From Solirubrobacteraceae bacterium (lineage in GTDB: Bacteria; Actinomycetota; Thermoleophilia; Solirubrobacterales; Solirubrobacteraceae), in assembly GCA_030447505.1 (NCBI GenBank), contig JAUJOT010000005.1, positions 259,295 to 323,294 on the forward strand: 64,000 nucleotides of DNA, written 5' to 3'. The position numbers and the translations under genes were made by a program. Below the pieces are notes generated by a model. The model had not been told where the DNA came from. It worked only from the letters and a program-made list of their open reading frames with translations, and did not search any database. This document shows positions 16,799-25,916 of this stretch, in pieces. How positions within the stretch are numbered: position 1 is the first letter of the stretch; every line of letters begins with the position of its first letter.

Positions 16799-17170
16799 TC
16801 AGTCGGCGAACGGCAGTTGGTCTTCGAGCGCGGTGAGCTGAATCGCGCGTTGCACCGCGGCGCCTCCGCGCAGCAGCACGAGCCGGTCAGAGTCTGCGCG
16901 CGAGCGGGCGGCGGCGCTGACGAGCAGCCGCAGCCCGGTGGAGTCTATGAACGTCAGGCCCGAGAGGTCGACGACGATTGAGCTGGCGTCGCCTGCTTCG
17001 GCGCGCGTCAGTTCGTCCTGAACGACGTCGGCGGTGGCGAGATCGAGCTCGCCGAACAGGCAGATCCCGTGAACCGCGCCTGCGCGTTCAGACGACACGC
17101 TGAGGCCACCGAGCTCGATCAGCTGTCGGGCCCGCGACGGCTCGCCTTGCTGAGGCACTGCGTCGGCCAT
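16799..17170 (-). CDS. STAS-domain anti-sigma factor antagonist
   Basis: Protein of 123 aa of the RsbV/SpoIIAA type. The signature strand and helix are VVDLSGLTFIDSTGLRLL, with S77 the expected phosphorylation site. In the partner-switch scheme it is phosphorylated by an anti-sigma kinase and, when unphosphorylated, frees a sigma factor. The HATPase gene 197 bp upstream on the same strand is the obvious partner. A strong AGGGAGG precedes the ATG. The cognate sigma factor is not in the window. Confidence 0.9.
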   Translation of the reverse strand: MADAVPQQGEPSRARQLIELGGLSVSSERAGAVHGICLFGELDLATADVVQDELTRAEAGDASSIVVDLSGLTFIDSTGLRLLVSAAARSRADSDRLVLLRGGAAVQRAIQLTALEDQLPFAD

Positions 17171-17366
17171 GCACAGCCTCCCTTTGGTGGTTCACGGGTC
17201 CTGGTCGCTACCACCTCGTGGCAACGGCGTCCTCGCGGACGCGTCCCGTCGGCGCGCTCCCGCGTGGAAGCGCGTGACAGCGCGGATGGTATACGGGTTT
17301 CACCACCCTCGCGAAGGTTCGCGCGCCCAGATCGGTCGGCGATAGCCGCCGAGGCCTGGCTGCTTT

Positions 17367-17804
17367 TCAACCGATCGCGAACGTCATGCGCACGCGCGTG
17401 CCGCGCGTCGTGTCGTTCAGTTCAAGCCTGTCGGCGATGATCGCGATCAGCGCCAGGCCAAGGCCGCTCGCCGGGCGATCGGCCGGTGGCGGCATCCCGG
17501 CGCCGTCGTCGCAGACGACGAGCTCGAGCGAGCCGTCGTTGATCGCGGCCTGCACCGCCATGACCCCGGGGACGGGCGCTTGCGCGTAGGCGTGTTGGAC
17601 GACGTTCGTCAGTGCCTCAGAGACCGCCAGGGCGATGTCTTCGCGCTGGCGAGCGGTTGCGCCGCCGCGCGCAGCGAAGTCGACGACGGCGTGACGCAAT
17701 CGCGCGATGGCCTCCGGTACTGCGGGCCCTCGGTCGCGCAGCTGGCGTGTGGTCGCGGTGGACACTTCGCAGTTGGAGTACCCGCCGACGCGGGTGGCGC
17801 ACAC
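17367..17804 (-). CDS. Anti-sigma regulatory factor (HATPase, RsbW/SpoIIAB type)
   Basis: Serine-kinase-like protein of 145 aa with a GHKL ATPase fold: the N-box ALAVSEALTNVVQHAY (conserved E and N), the G1 box VVCDDGAGMPPP and the G2-like SGLGLALIAIIAD. Family members bind and inhibit a sigma factor and phosphorylate the STAS antagonist. The start is unclear; GTG 17804 is used, GTG 17765 is a good alternative. The STAS gene follows on the same strand with a 196-bp spacer that could hold its own promoter. Confidence 0.88.
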   Translation of the reverse strand: MCATRVGGYSNCEVSTATTRQLRDRGPAVPEAIARLRHAVVDFAARGGATARQREDIALAVSEALTNVVQHAYAQAPVPGVMAVQAAINDGSLELVVCDDGAGMPPPADRPASGLGLALIAIIADRLELNDTTRGTRVRMTFAIG

Positions 17805-17831
17805 ACGGCGCGGCTCATGGTTCGTCGCTTG

Positions 17832-18719
17832 TCAGTCGGGCACGACGATCTGGTCGAGCCCCGGCTCGGCCGGCGGAAACCGCGGGGCCATCGCCTCGAG
17901 CGTGTCGGCGATCGTGCGTGCGATCACTAGGTTGCGAAACCACTTCTTGTTGGCGGGCACGACGTACCAGGGCGCGTACGCGGACGACGTCGCGTTCAGC
18001 GCATCCTCGAACGCCCGCTGGTAGTCGTCCCAGAGCGCGCGCTCCTTCAGGTCGTTGGAGGAGAACTTCCAGTGCTTGTTGGGGTCCTGCAGGCGCGCCT
18101 GCAGGCGGCGCTTCTGCTCGTCCTTGGAGATGTGCAGGAAGAACTTGAGGACGACGATGTTCTCGCGCGCGAGCGTGCGCTCGAAGTCGCAGATCGCGTC
18201 GTAGCGCGGTCGCCACACCGCTTCGGGCACGAAGCCCTTGACGCGCACCACCAGCACGTCCTCGTAATGTGAGCGGTTGAAGATCGTGATCATGCCGCGC
18301 GAGGGGGTCCGGTGGTGATAGCGCCACAGGAAGTCATGGCCGCTCTCCTCGACGCTCGGTGCCTTGAAGGACCACACGCGGCAACCCTGCGGGTTGACGC
18401 CCTGGAAGACGTGCTTGATCGCGCCGTCCTTGCCCCCCGTGTCCATCGCCTGCAGCACGATGAGCAGGCTCTGGCGCTGCTCGGCGTACAGCCGCGCCTG
18501 CAGCTCGGCGATGCGCTCGCGGTGCGCGGCGAGCTCGCCCTTGACGTCGCGCTTGGCCGCGTACCCCTCAGTCTCGTCCGGCGAGAGGTCCGCCAACCGG
18601 ATCGGGGTGCCGGGCTCGACGCGGTAGCCGGGGTAGTCGGGGTGTGGAGGGGGCGACGCCACGACCTGCTGCTCAGGAGCGGCCGCCGCGCTGACGGGGT
18701 CCGGCGCGTGATCGGGCAT
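17832..18719 (-). CDS. ppk2: Polyphosphate kinase 2 (PPK2) family
   Basis: PPK2 enzyme of about 295 aa, transferring phosphate between polyphosphate and nucleoside phosphates in the cytoplasm. Walker A is AMDTGGKDG (residues about 92-99), followed by the typical KHVFQGVNPQGC; further on are RSHYEDVLV, the lid helix region, and KKWFRNLV near the end. A Pro/Ala-rich N-terminal 30 residues precede the core. I chose ATG 18719; an ATG at 18803 would add 28 residues of low-complexity sequence. Its class (nucleotide mono- or diphosphate preference) cannot be fixed by eye. Confidence 0.92.
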   Translation of the reverse strand: MPDHAPDPVSAAAAPEQQVVASPPPHPDYPGYRVEPGTPIRLADLSPDETEGYAAKRDVKGELAAHRERIAELQARLYAEQRQSLLIVLQAMDTGGKDGAIKHVFQGVNPQGCRVWSFKAPSVEESGHDFLWRYHHRTPSRGMITIFNRSHYEDVLVVRVKGFVPEAVWRPRYDAICDFERTLARENIVVLKFFLHISKDEQKRRLQARLQDPNKHWKFSSNDLKERALWDDYQRAFEDALNATSSAYAPWYVVPANKKWFRNLVIARTIADTLEAMAPRFPPAEPGLDQIVVPD

Positions 18720-18910
18720 GGTCGCGGCGTACCCGGTCGCGCGTCGAGCCACGTCTGCTCGTCCTGACTGAACTCGCCGGCCCGCGTCCGCCCGATCCGA
18801 CATGAGATCCGGTGGCCTGAAAAGGCCGATCAGTTTCTCCCCGTGCGGGGGTCTACAGCTGCAGTATCGATCGCGGGAGCGCGTTTGCGCTCGAGCGAGG
18901 AGGCAGCGAC

Positions 18911-19391
18911 ATGCAGCAGAAGATCACCCCGAATCTGTGGTTCGACAGCGAGGCCGAGCAGGCCGCGGCCTTCTACACCTCCGTCTTCGAGAACTCGCGC
19001 CTCGTGAACGTCACCCACTACACCGAGGCGGGGCCGCGACCCGCCGGCATGGTGATGACCGTCGAGTTCGAGTTGGATGGTCAGCGGTTTGTGGGCATCA
19101 ACGGCGGCCCGCGGTTCACGTTCGACGAGGCCGTCTCGTTCGGGATCGAGTGCGAGAATCAGGACCAGGTCGACTACTACTGGGAACGGCTGTCGGAGGG
19201 CGGGGAGGAAGGGCGTGCGGCTGGCTCAAGGACAGGTACGGCTTGTATGGCAGGTCGTGCCGACGGGATGGAGGAGTTGTTCGCCGATCCGGACCCGCGG
19301 CGCCCCAACGCGCCATGCAGGCGATGCTCGGGATGGGCAGATCGAAATCGCCGCGCTGCGCAGCGCGGCCGATGGCGCGTCGGCGACCTGA
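18911..19391 (+). pseudogene. Decayed PhnB/VOC-family (3-demethylubiquinone methyltransferase-like) gene
   Basis: A strong ribosome-binding site (AGGAGG) and the first 93 codons are normal: KITPNLWFDSEAEQAAAFY is the usual VOC start and VGINGGPRFTF the central strand. After WERLSEGGEEG the family sequence continues in other frames: ACGWLKDRYGL, then WQVVPTG, then MEELFADPD, then QRAMQAMLGMG and QIEIAALRSAADGA. That needs four or five frame changes within about 200 bp, so the gene is broken or the sequence is poor here. The frames together would give a protein of normal length, about 160 aa. Confidence 0.8.
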
Positions 19392-19587
19392 CAGGCCAGG
19401 CGCGAGACCTGCCACCGCGCGCGGTCGACGGCGACGCGTTCGCGGCACGCCGGCGGTATCCGAACGAGTCGGCGCGGATCGGCCGGTTCCGATCTCGTCG
19501 CGATCTACCCGAAGCTAGCGCATCGGAAGCCGTGCGCGGTACGCTGGTGACGGTAATTGTCCACTTGCCGTTACGGGGAGACGTAGA

Positions 19588-20013
19588 ATGGCGACAGCAG
19601 ACTTCCTAGATGAGAAGCGAAACGAGATCGGCGCGCGGCTGAAGGAGCTCAGGCCGCTCGTCGACGAATATGAGCGCTTGGAGGCCGCCGCGGCCGCGCT
19701 GGACGGTGTCTCGACGACAGCGGCGACGCCCACGACGTCGACCGGATCGGCGCGACGCAATTCCGCCCACGCCACGGGCCCGACGCGCAAGCGCGGCGCT
19801 TCGCACGGGCGGCGCGGCCGTCCCAAGGGCAGCGGCACCCGGGGGGCCGAAGCGCTCGCGCTCGTCAGGGCGAGCCCCGGCATCACGATCCCGGAGATCG
19901 CCGAGAAGATGGGCATCAAGCAGAACTACCTGTACCGCGTGCTCCCGAGCCTTGCCGAGGACGGACTCGTCGTCAAGGAAGGGCGCGGCTGGAAGCCCAA
20001 GGACGCCGCGTAG
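19588..20013 (+). CDS. Winged-helix DNA-binding protein with AT-hook-like linker
   Basis: Protein of 141 aa in three parts. Residues 1-45 form a charged helix likely to be a coiled coil (DEKRNEIGARLKELRPLVDE). A basic Ser/Thr/Arg linker follows, with an AT-hook-like GRRGRPKGSGTR. The C-terminus is a winged helix: ALALVRASPGITIPEIAEKM, GIKQNYLYRVLPSLAEDGLV, wing KEGRGWK. Such proteins resemble small transcription factors in Thermoleophilia, but targets are unknown. A perfect 13-bp hairpin follows the stop, so it is probably transcribed alone. Confidence 0.82.
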   Translation: MATADFLDEKRNEIGARLKELRPLVDEYERLEAAAAALDGVSTTAATPTTSTGSARRNSAHATGPTRKRGASHGRRGRPKGSGTRGAEALALVRASPGITIPEIAEKMGIKQNYLYRVLPSLAEDGLVVKEGRGWKPKDAA

Positions 20014-20017
20014 CAGC

Positions 20018-20060
20018 CCGTCGGGGGCCAGGCTGCAAGCCGGGGCTTGGCCCCCGACGG
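20018..20060 (+). terminator. Perfect 13-bp stem terminator-like hairpin
   Basis: CCGTCGGGGGCCA (20018-20030) pairs perfectly with TGGCCCCCGACGG (20048-20060) around a 17-nt loop, starting 4 bp after the stop of the winged-helix gene. No T-tract. Confidence 0.85.
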
Positions 20061-20188
20061 CGCCAGTCGCGTTTCGCACAGCAAATCAGTCAGCGATTCG
20101 AGCGCGACTTGAACGTGCCTCGGCTCAGGGTGGCTCCTTCAGCGGCAAGTGGGCCGGAGTTGCGATCTGCCGAGGCTAGAATTGGAGC

Positions 20189-20470
20189 ATGACGCTTACC
20201 ACCACGGGCATGGTCCCGCTCGGCTACGGGAAGTTCGTCCGTGCCGACGAGATCGTCGCGCTCGTTCCCGTCGAAGAAGGCGACCGTGGCGAGGGTCGAC
20301 GCACGTACGTGCACACCGAAGGTCTGCTTGAGCCGCTCGTCGCCTCTCGCTCCGAGAAGGCGATTCTCAGCGACATGCAGAAGGCGCTGACGGCGCCCGA
20401 CGCCCCGCATCGCCGGCGCCTGTTCGGTCGCCGCCTGCCTCACGAGCCGCGGCGACGCCAGATCGCCTAG
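20189..20470 (+). CDS. RemA-like (DUF370) protein
   Basis: Protein of 93 aa with the DUF370 plan: VPLGYGKFVRADEIVALVPVE corresponds to the first strands of Bacillus RemA, GRRTYVHTEG to its conserved GRRT turn, and VASRSEKAILSDMQKAL to its last helix. RemA is a DNA-binding matrix-gene activator in Bacillus; a role in actinobacteria is not established. The C-terminus adds a basic tail. Single gene with about 130 bp upstream; ATG 20189. Confidence 0.75.
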   Translation: MTLTTTGMVPLGYGKFVRADEIVALVPVEEGDRGEGRRTYVHTEGLLEPLVASRSEKAILSDMQKALTAPDAPHRRRLFGRRLPHEPRRRQIA

Positions 20471-20892
20471 GCCCACTAGGTCGACAGGCGAGAACGGCAG
20501 CTCGGGCGAGCAGGCCGCCTAGACCGGGCACGAAATCGCGCGACCGGCGACACAGTCGCTCCGGTTGAGCGACGGTTCGAGTTCGACGTCATAACGGTGA
20601 CCGCAGAGGACGCCGGCCCGTCCTCGACCGGTCGCGAAGATCCTGATGCTCGCCCGCGACAGCGAGATCCGAGACCCGACGATCCTCGAGCAGCTGCGCA
20701 ACTGACGCCTGCGTGCTCACAGCGAGCCGAGGGCGAGGCGGACGACCCGGTCGGTCGCTTCCTCGACAGTTGGGACAAAGGCAGCGTAACCGCTCGAAGA
20801 TCACCTGCGGCGGCGCCGCGTTTCCAGTGAGTTCTGCGGCTGCAACGTCGCGAAGTGTCCGCTCAACCGGACCCGATCGGTACGCTCGCAGA
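20471..20892. other. Intergenic region, 422 bp, possible gene remnant
   Basis: No complete gene. On the plus strand near 20630-20704 one frame reads VAKILMLARDSEIRDPTILE and then stops, which looks like the natural C-terminus of a lost protein, but I cannot name it and no start lies upstream. The ATG of the next gene is at 20893. Confidence 0.4.
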
Positions 20893-21360
20893 ATGTCGAA
20901 GCGTCCCGAGGAGCACTCGCACGGCGAGTTGCGCAGACGCTTTCGCCGGCTGCCGGCACCCGAGCTCAGCGCCGTCGCCGGCGACTACAGCGGTTCCTTT
21001 CCGCAGCCCGGCGCGTATGAGCTGGCGTGTCGATACGGCATGGCCGCGACCGGTCTTGCCGGCTGGCACGGCAAGCGCTTTGAGCCGCCTGGCGGCGGAG
21101 CGATCGAGGCTCGTGTCGTGAACCTCGTGCGCCACAACGAGGTCAAGCCGATGGTGGCGCGGATCGCCTCCTCGCTGAATGACGGGGGTCCGGCGCTCGT
21201 CTGCACGTACCGGCCGCAGGAGACGCCGCCCTACCGCTGGATTCGTGATGAGTTCCGGGGGTGGGACGAGCGGACCCTGGTCGGGCTCGCCTTCCTCGAC
21301 CTGGCGGTCGTGCGCGGGGTCGGCTTCCCATTCGTGCTGCGGCGCACCGGCAGCGGCTGA
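20893..21360 (+). CDS. Conserved hypothetical protein
   Basis: Soluble protein of 155 aa. Recognisable blocks are RRFRRLPAPELSAVAGDYSG near the N-terminus, GLAGWHGKRFEPP, ARVVNLVRHNEVKPMVARI, GGPALVCTYRPQETPPYRWI and a C-terminal GVGFPFVLRRT. The same arrangement (LPAPELxxLxGxY, GWxGKRF, LTYPxxxPxPW, RDEFR) occurs in uncharacterised actinobacterial proteins. Start ATG 20893. Function unknown. Confidence 0.75.
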   Translation: MSKRPEEHSHGELRRRFRRLPAPELSAVAGDYSGSFPQPGAYELACRYGMAATGLAGWHGKRFEPPGGGAIEARVVNLVRHNEVKPMVARIASSLNDGGPALVCTYRPQETPPYRWIRDEFRGWDERTLVGLAFLDLAVVRGVGFPFVLRRTGSG

Positions 21361-21453
21361 GGCGCCCTCGCCGAGGAGGGCGCCGATGCGCAGTCGCGTC
21401 ATCTGCGTGACGCGCCGCGTGGGCGCGTCCTGTGTGCGGGGGATGCGAGGGCG

Positions 21454-21897
21454 GTGCGCATCGCCCTCGTCGCCCTCGCCGTCGTGCTCGTGATCGGGTT
21501 GGCGGTCGCCGTGCTCGCCGTCGTCCAGCCGTTCGAGGACGACGACGAGCAGCGGCCCTTCGAGGTCTCGGTCGACGCCATCGTCACCACCCCGCCGCTC
21601 TTTCACCGCAAGGCGGTCGAGCTCACGGCTCAGGCCGTTCCGCTCGACGACGATCGCTTCCTGCTGCAGGGCGACGAGCAGGCGATCATCGTGCAACCAG
21701 AGCCGGATGCCGTCGAGGGCGAGGTCAAGCGCGGCGAGCGCGTCACCGTCAGGGGTATCGTCGACAGGCTGGATCGCCTACAGGTATCCGAGCTGCGCCC
21801 GCTGCTGGGCGAGGACCGCGAGGCCGTGCTGGCCGAGGCGCCGACCGCGCTCGGCGATCCGTACGTCTCGGCGGGCCACGTCGACGCGCGCGGATGA
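21454..21897 (+). CDS. Membrane-anchored hypothetical protein
   Basis: Protein of 147 aa with one N-terminal transmembrane segment (IALVALAVVLVIGLAVAVLAVV) and a soluble, acidic, beta-rich part of about 120 residues (GERVTVRGIVDRLDRLQVSELRPLLGED), reminiscent of an OB-fold. The anchored topology suggests an extracytoplasmic location. GTG 21454 is the start. Family not recognised. Confidence 0.72.
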   Translation: MRIALVALAVVLVIGLAVAVLAVVQPFEDDDEQRPFEVSVDAIVTTPPLFHRKAVELTAQAVPLDDDRFLLQGDEQAIIVQPEPDAVEGEVKRGERVTVRGIVDRLDRLQVSELRPLLGEDREAVLAEAPTALGDPYVSAGHVDARG

Positions 21898-22008
21898 GGT
21901 GACCGTCCCGCGGGCGCCGCGCCGCCGCAGCCGGCTGTCCTCCGACGAGCGGGTATGCGAGCGCCTTTGCCCGGATTGTCCGAGTCGCTCACCGGGTAGC
22001 AGCCGTAC

Positions 22009-22152
22009 GTGGTCTTCTTGATCTTGCTCATTGCCCTGATCGCGATCTTCGGGCTTGGATCGGTGCTCGAAGCGGCGTTCGTGACGCTGCTCTTGATAGC
22101 GGCCGTCGTGATCGTGGTCGGGCTCGCAATCGCTCGACTGCTCGGCCGCTAG
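22009..22152 (+). CDS. 47-aa hydrophobic membrane protein
   Basis: Very short gene, GTG at 22009. Two hydrophobic segments (VVFLILLIALIAIFGLGSVLE and FVTLLLIAAVVIVVGLAIARL) with a basic end match the small hydrophobic proteins common in soil actinobacteria. It ends 2 bp before a perfect terminator hairpin, which supports it being a real transcribed unit. Function unknown. Confidence 0.72.
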   Translation: MVFLILLIALIAIFGLGSVLEAAFVTLLLIAAVVIVVGLAIARLLGR

Positions 22153-22153
22153 C

Positions 22154-22188
22154 GCCCTTGGCGCCGCGCTCGGCTCGGCGCCAAGGGC
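22154..22188 (+). terminator. Perfect 13-bp hairpin
   Basis: GCCCTTGGCGCCG (22154-22166) pairs perfectly with CGGCGCCAAGGGC (22176-22188), loop 9 nt, right behind the 47-aa gene. Confidence 0.85.
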
Positions 22189-22334
22189 GGCCGCCGTCGC
22201 CTCCAAGCCTCAGCGAGGACCAGGGCCAGCATCCTGCGCGACGGTGTCGAGCGACGCATCGGCGCTCTCCGCCGCCGGTCTCACCGACGCAGACCGGCAA
22301 GAACCGTCGTAGCAGCCCTTGTCGACGTTTCTCG

Positions 22335-23726
22335 CTATCCGGTCCGCGCCGCGAATCGCAGCTGTTGTCGGGTCTCGCTCGTGCGGCTGATCCAGACGAC
22401 GGCGGGACGGTCTGTCTTGGGGTCAAAGGCCGCGCGCGGTAGATCGGCGCGCTCGATCGGGCTGACCGGTTCGGGCGCGGCGAAGGTCGCCGCGTCGGCA
22501 GCTCGCAGGCTCGCGAAGACCTGGTCTGTGGTCTGGTTGTTGCCGGGCATGGGCAGCGTCGTCCAGACGACGAGGGTGCTTCCGCGGTCGTCGGTTGTCA
22601 CGTCACCGACGGCGGCGTTGGGCGACAGCGTCTGCGGTGCGCCGAAGCGCAGCGACGACCGGGCGGTCGCGACACGCGCAGGGAAGCCCGATCGCGACGC
22701 TGCCCCGGTGATACTCGACCAGGCGACGGTCGCGGTGCCGTCGCGTGCGAGTGCGGCGGCGACTCGGCCGGCGGGGCGCTCGATGCCCTCGCTGCGCTCG
22801 AGGTCCTGCGCGGCGCGGAACGCGCGCGGGCCGGCGGGGCGCTGGGCGGCGCGCACGATCCACGGCGTGTTGGCCTCCTCGCCGAGATCCTGCGTACCCC
22901 ACGCGACAAGCATGCGGCCGTTCGGGGCGGCCGCGACCGAGATCTGGCTGAAGCCGCTCGACGCACCCAGCCGCTGCGGCCTGCCCCAGCTGTGGCCAGC
23001 GCGCCGGACACGCGCCTCGACGCGTCGCTCGGTGGGGCGCCCTCGACGCGAGATCGAGCGCTGGTAGGCGACGAGCAGATCGCTGCCGGCACTCCACGTC
23101 ACCGCGGGCGAGCTGATGAAGCCCGAACCGACGATCACCGCCGGTCGCCCGAACGGCCGGTTGGGGCGGCGCAGCGCCACGACGAGGTGGTCACGGCCGG
23201 ACAGGTGCTCGACCCAGACGGCGGCAACGTCGCCGCGGTCATTGGCCGCGATCGCGACGTCGTTGCGATCGGCGCGCGTCGTGAGGCGACGGTAGGCGCC
23301 CGGGTCGACCTCGAGCTCGTCTCCGGTTCGGCCGAAGCTGTAGCCGAGGCTGCTCTCGGGCTGCTCGAGGTCGTCTGCGGTGAGGTTGCCCGCGGCGAGC
23401 GGCAGACGCACAAGCGCGAGGCGGCTTCGCCCATACACGGCGGGTGGCGCGGCGAGCACGACGCGGCCGCGGCCGGCGAAGCTGCCGTCGGGCTGCTGAC
23501 CGAAGAGGCGGCTGAACCCGCGACTCGGTACGCCCTGGGCTTGGCTCGTGATGCGGACCGACAGCAGCGCGCGTCCGTTGCTGTTGAAGGCGATCGTCGG
23601 TTCGGCGAGCTGCGGGCTACCGGTCGTGACGCTGGCCGGCGGCGACCACGGCGCCGCGGCGAGCGCCGAAGACGCCGGTACCAACGCCAGCGCGGCGACG
23701 GCCGGGGCGAGGCGGAGAGTAGGCAT
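22335..23726 (-). CDS. Secreted beta-propeller-like protein
   Basis: Protein of 463 aa with a Sec signal peptide (LRLAPAVAALALVPASSALA) and then repeated beta-strand units of about 60 residues with the pattern IAxNxRGDVAAVWVEH, VAAAPNGRMLVAWGT, ALARDGTATVAWSS, VTTDDRGSTLVVWTT. This is the pattern of a beta propeller or sialidase-like repeat with extracellular location. No catalytic residues can be assigned. Start ATG 23726, single gene. Surface-binding is a reasonable guess only. Confidence 0.78.
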   Translation of the reverse strand: MPTLRLAPAVAALALVPASSALAAAPWSPPASVTTGSPQLAEPTIAFNSNGRALLSVRITSQAQGVPSRGFSRLFGQQPDGSFAGRGRVVLAAPPAVYGRSRLALVRLPLAAGNLTADDLEQPESSLGYSFGRTGDELEVDPGAYRRLTTRADRNDVAIAANDRGDVAAVWVEHLSGRDHLVVALRRPNRPFGRPAVIVGSGFISSPAVTWSAGSDLLVAYQRSISRRGRPTERRVEARVRRAGHSWGRPQRLGASSGFSQISVAAAPNGRMLVAWGTQDLGEEANTPWIVRAAQRPAGPRAFRAAQDLERSEGIERPAGRVAAALARDGTATVAWSSITGAASRSGFPARVATARSSLRFGAPQTLSPNAAVGDVTTDDRGSTLVVWTTLPMPGNNQTTDQVFASLRAADAATFAAPEPVSPIERADLPRAAFDPKTDRPAVVWISRTSETRQQLRFAARTG

Positions 23727-23848
23727 GCGGCGTGAACGAGGCAACGCGACCGGAAGTTGCGCCGTCCCCCGCACGCTGCCCGCGCGAGCGACCTTCGCAA
23801 GCCGGGGCGCCCGCGCCGCGCACGACGGCGCGACGCGGGCGCCGCTTT

Positions 23849-24319
23849 CTACGTCACCGGCTGCTGGCGCGCCGAGCGCTCGCGCCGGCCGGCCGCCATC
23901 AGGCCACCCGCCGTGATGCCGGCGAACAGCGCGCTCGCGGTGATCGCGACATGCAGGAGGTTGTCGGCCGTGTTGACCGGGATCAGGTTGAACACGTCGT
24001 TGCCGTCGATGAAGCCCCAGACGGTCACGAGCGCGTAGACGATCCCGAAGGCGGTCGCGGTCGTCGCGGCCAGCGGGCCGTTCGGCGCCGCGAGCAGCAG
24101 CAGCAGGCCCGAGGCGATGTGCACGATGTTGTGCCAGCCGTTGACCTCGAAGACGATGAACTCCTCGCCCTGGATGGCTGTGCCGGTCGCGAAGTTCGTT
24201 CCGCCGAAGATGAATCCGAGCACGCCGACGGCGAGCAGCGTGATCCCGAACACGAGGCAGAACGTCTGCGCCAGCGTCCGCCCGGTCGTTTCCTTCTTGG
24301 TCTGGGGTGTTGCGGTCAT
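23849..24319 (-). CDS. DUF4383 membrane protein
   Basis: Protein of 156 aa with four transmembrane helices and the DUF4383 signature VNGWHNIVHIASGLLLLLAA, then FGIVYALVTVWGFIDGNDVF and IPVNTADNLLHVAITA. A paralogue is encoded at 61805. A strong GGAGGA overlaps the stop of the small gene upstream, 3 bp away, so the two are co-transcribed. Function unknown for the family. Confidence 0.9.
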   Translation of the reverse strand: MTATPQTKKETTGRTLAQTFCLVFGITLLAVGVLGFIFGGTNFATGTAIQGEEFIVFEVNGWHNIVHIASGLLLLLAAPNGPLAATTATAFGIVYALVTVWGFIDGNDVFNLIPVNTADNLLHVAITASALFAGITAGGLMAAGRRERSARQQPVT

Positions 24320-24322
24320 GTA

Positions 24323-24517
24323 TCAGTCCTCCGATCTGGGGGTCAGGGCGTACCCGCGGTGATCGCTCGCCGGGCGCGTTCGCTTCGCTGTGATCTCGCG
24401 TTGCAATCCCTGGCGCTCCCGGTGATAGCGCACGATCGCGATCAGCATCACGGCGAACGCGGGGGCGAACAGCAGGGGCTCGAGCGCATGCAGCGCGTGC
24501 GCGGGTACGAGCGTCAT
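24323..24517 (-). CDS. Small single-pass membrane protein (64 aa)
   Basis: Starts at ATG 24517. The N-terminal half is one transmembrane helix (LEPLLFAPAFAVMLIAIV) followed by a basic, polar tail (RYHRERQGLQREITAKR). It ends 3 bp before the DUF4383 gene, whose ribosome-binding site overlaps its stop. Not recognised; the coupled position argues that it is real. Confidence 0.6.
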   Translation of the reverse strand: MTLVPAHALHALEPLLFAPAFAVMLIAIVRYHRERQGLQREITAKRTRPASDHRGYALTPRSED

Positions 24518-24663
24518 CGCTGGCGGATACCCGCGACGCAACCGCGCTGTCCAAGACGGTCAGCCACCGGACGGCGCGGCGCCGCCCAGACGCCGGCGCC
24601 TGCCGCTGACCCGCTGCACAGCAGGAACTGCTCGTGAAGCGACAGCGGTCCTGGGCGGCCCAC

Positions 24664-25905
24664 TAGTGGACGTGTCCGTTAGTTCGTTGGGTTAGGCCGC
24701 GAGCTTGAGGTGCGGCTCGCGGTCGGCGAGGCGGGCCAGGAGGTCGTCGAGCTTGGCGCGGGTGAAGGTCCAATCGAAGGGCTTGGCGATCTGGCGGTAG
24801 TGCTCCTCGAAGGCCGTGATGCGCGCGGCAAGCGCGTCGAGGTCTGCGAAGTCGTTGGGTGTCAGCGCCTTGCGTTGCAGGATCGAGAAGTAGATCTCGA
24901 TCTGGTTCAGCCACGAGGCATGGACCGGCAGGTGGATCAGGCGTGCGTTGGCGTAGGTGTCCTGCATGCGGGCGATCGAGGTCTTGCCGGAATGGCTTGA
25001 GCCGTTGTCGACGATCCAGAACACGGTCTTGGCCGACTTGTAGGGCTCGCTGCTCATGACCTGCTCGACGAGCCGTCTGAACGGTTCGATCCCCGTCTTC
25101 GCCTCGCAGCGCCCGAAGAGTCTGGCGTGATGGACGTCCCACGCGGCGAGGTAGGCCAGTGTGCCGCCGCGCTTGTACTCGAACTCAACCAGCGCGGGGT
25201 GCTCGGGCGTTGGTGCAACCGTCTCGTGGCGGCGTGCGAGCGCTTGCAGCTGAGACTTCTCGTCGGCGCAGATGACGTACTCGCCGGGATGCAGCAGCCG
25301 GCCTTCGAAGCGGCGCGCGTACAGATCCAGGACGCGGCCCGCCTTCGGCTGGAAGTTGGGGTCGCGCGGAAAGATCCACGAGCGCTGCTGCCACGGCTTT
25401 AAAGAGCGGTCATGCAGCCAGCGCCAGATCGTCGTCGCCGATGCCTCGGTGACGCCCTGCTCGATGACGAGGCGATGCAGCTCAGTGCGCGAGAAGCGTC
25501 CCAGCGGCCGGTCGTGCTTGACCGGCAGCTCGCACGCGACGGCGACGACGTCGGCGACCTGCTGCGGGGAAAACGGCGCGGGCGGCCCGCGCGTGGTTTG
25601 TCGGTCAGCCCCTCGATGCCCTGCTCACAGAATCTTCGTCGCCACTTGCTGACGACATCCGGATGACAATCGCAGCGCACCGCGATCTCCTTGTCGGCCA
25701 GACCCTCGGCTGCGTACAAGATCATCCGCGCGCGCTGAACATCGCGATACGCGAGCGTCGGCGTCCCCGCGCGCCGCGCAAGCTCATCACGATCCGCCTC
25801 GCCAAGCTCGATCGGGTAGCGGCTGGTCCGGGCCACGATCTCACGTTCGACACCGGGCCCGCATCCTCCTTTAATAACCCGACGAACTTGCGGATGGGTC
25901 CACTA
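24664..25905 (-). mobile_element. IS630-family insertion sequence, 1238 bp between TA target copies
   Basis: Element boundaries are directly visible. The ends 24666-24697 and 25872-25903 are imperfect inverted repeats of about 30 bp; on the outside each begins GTGGAC and contains TCCG, AGTTCGT and GGGTTA. Each end is flanked by TA (24664-24665 and 25904-25905), with C before the left copy and G after the right, i.e. a CTAG target with TA duplication, the hallmark of IS630. Little decay is seen. Confidence 0.93.
24692..25836 (-). CDS. IS630 transposase in two frames (-1 frameshift near 25570)
   Basis: The first frame (from GTG 25836) carries the helix-turn-helix region: AYRDVQRARMILYAAEGLAD, ADKEIAVRCDCHPDVVSKWRR, GLTDKPRAGRPRR. 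At the run TTTTCCCC (complement of 25566-25573) the family sequence continues in the -1 frame with PFSPQQVADVVAVACELPV. I translated that frame to the TAA at 24692 without meeting a stop. It holds the DDE residues: D in VICADEKSQLQ, D in FWIVDNGSSH, E in WLNQIEIYFSILQ. Together they give a full-length enzyme of about 380 aa. Programmed -1 frameshifting is known in IS630 elements, so the element may be active; a simple indel is the alternative. Confidence 0.88.
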
Positions 25906-25916
25906 GCCTGCCGCGC

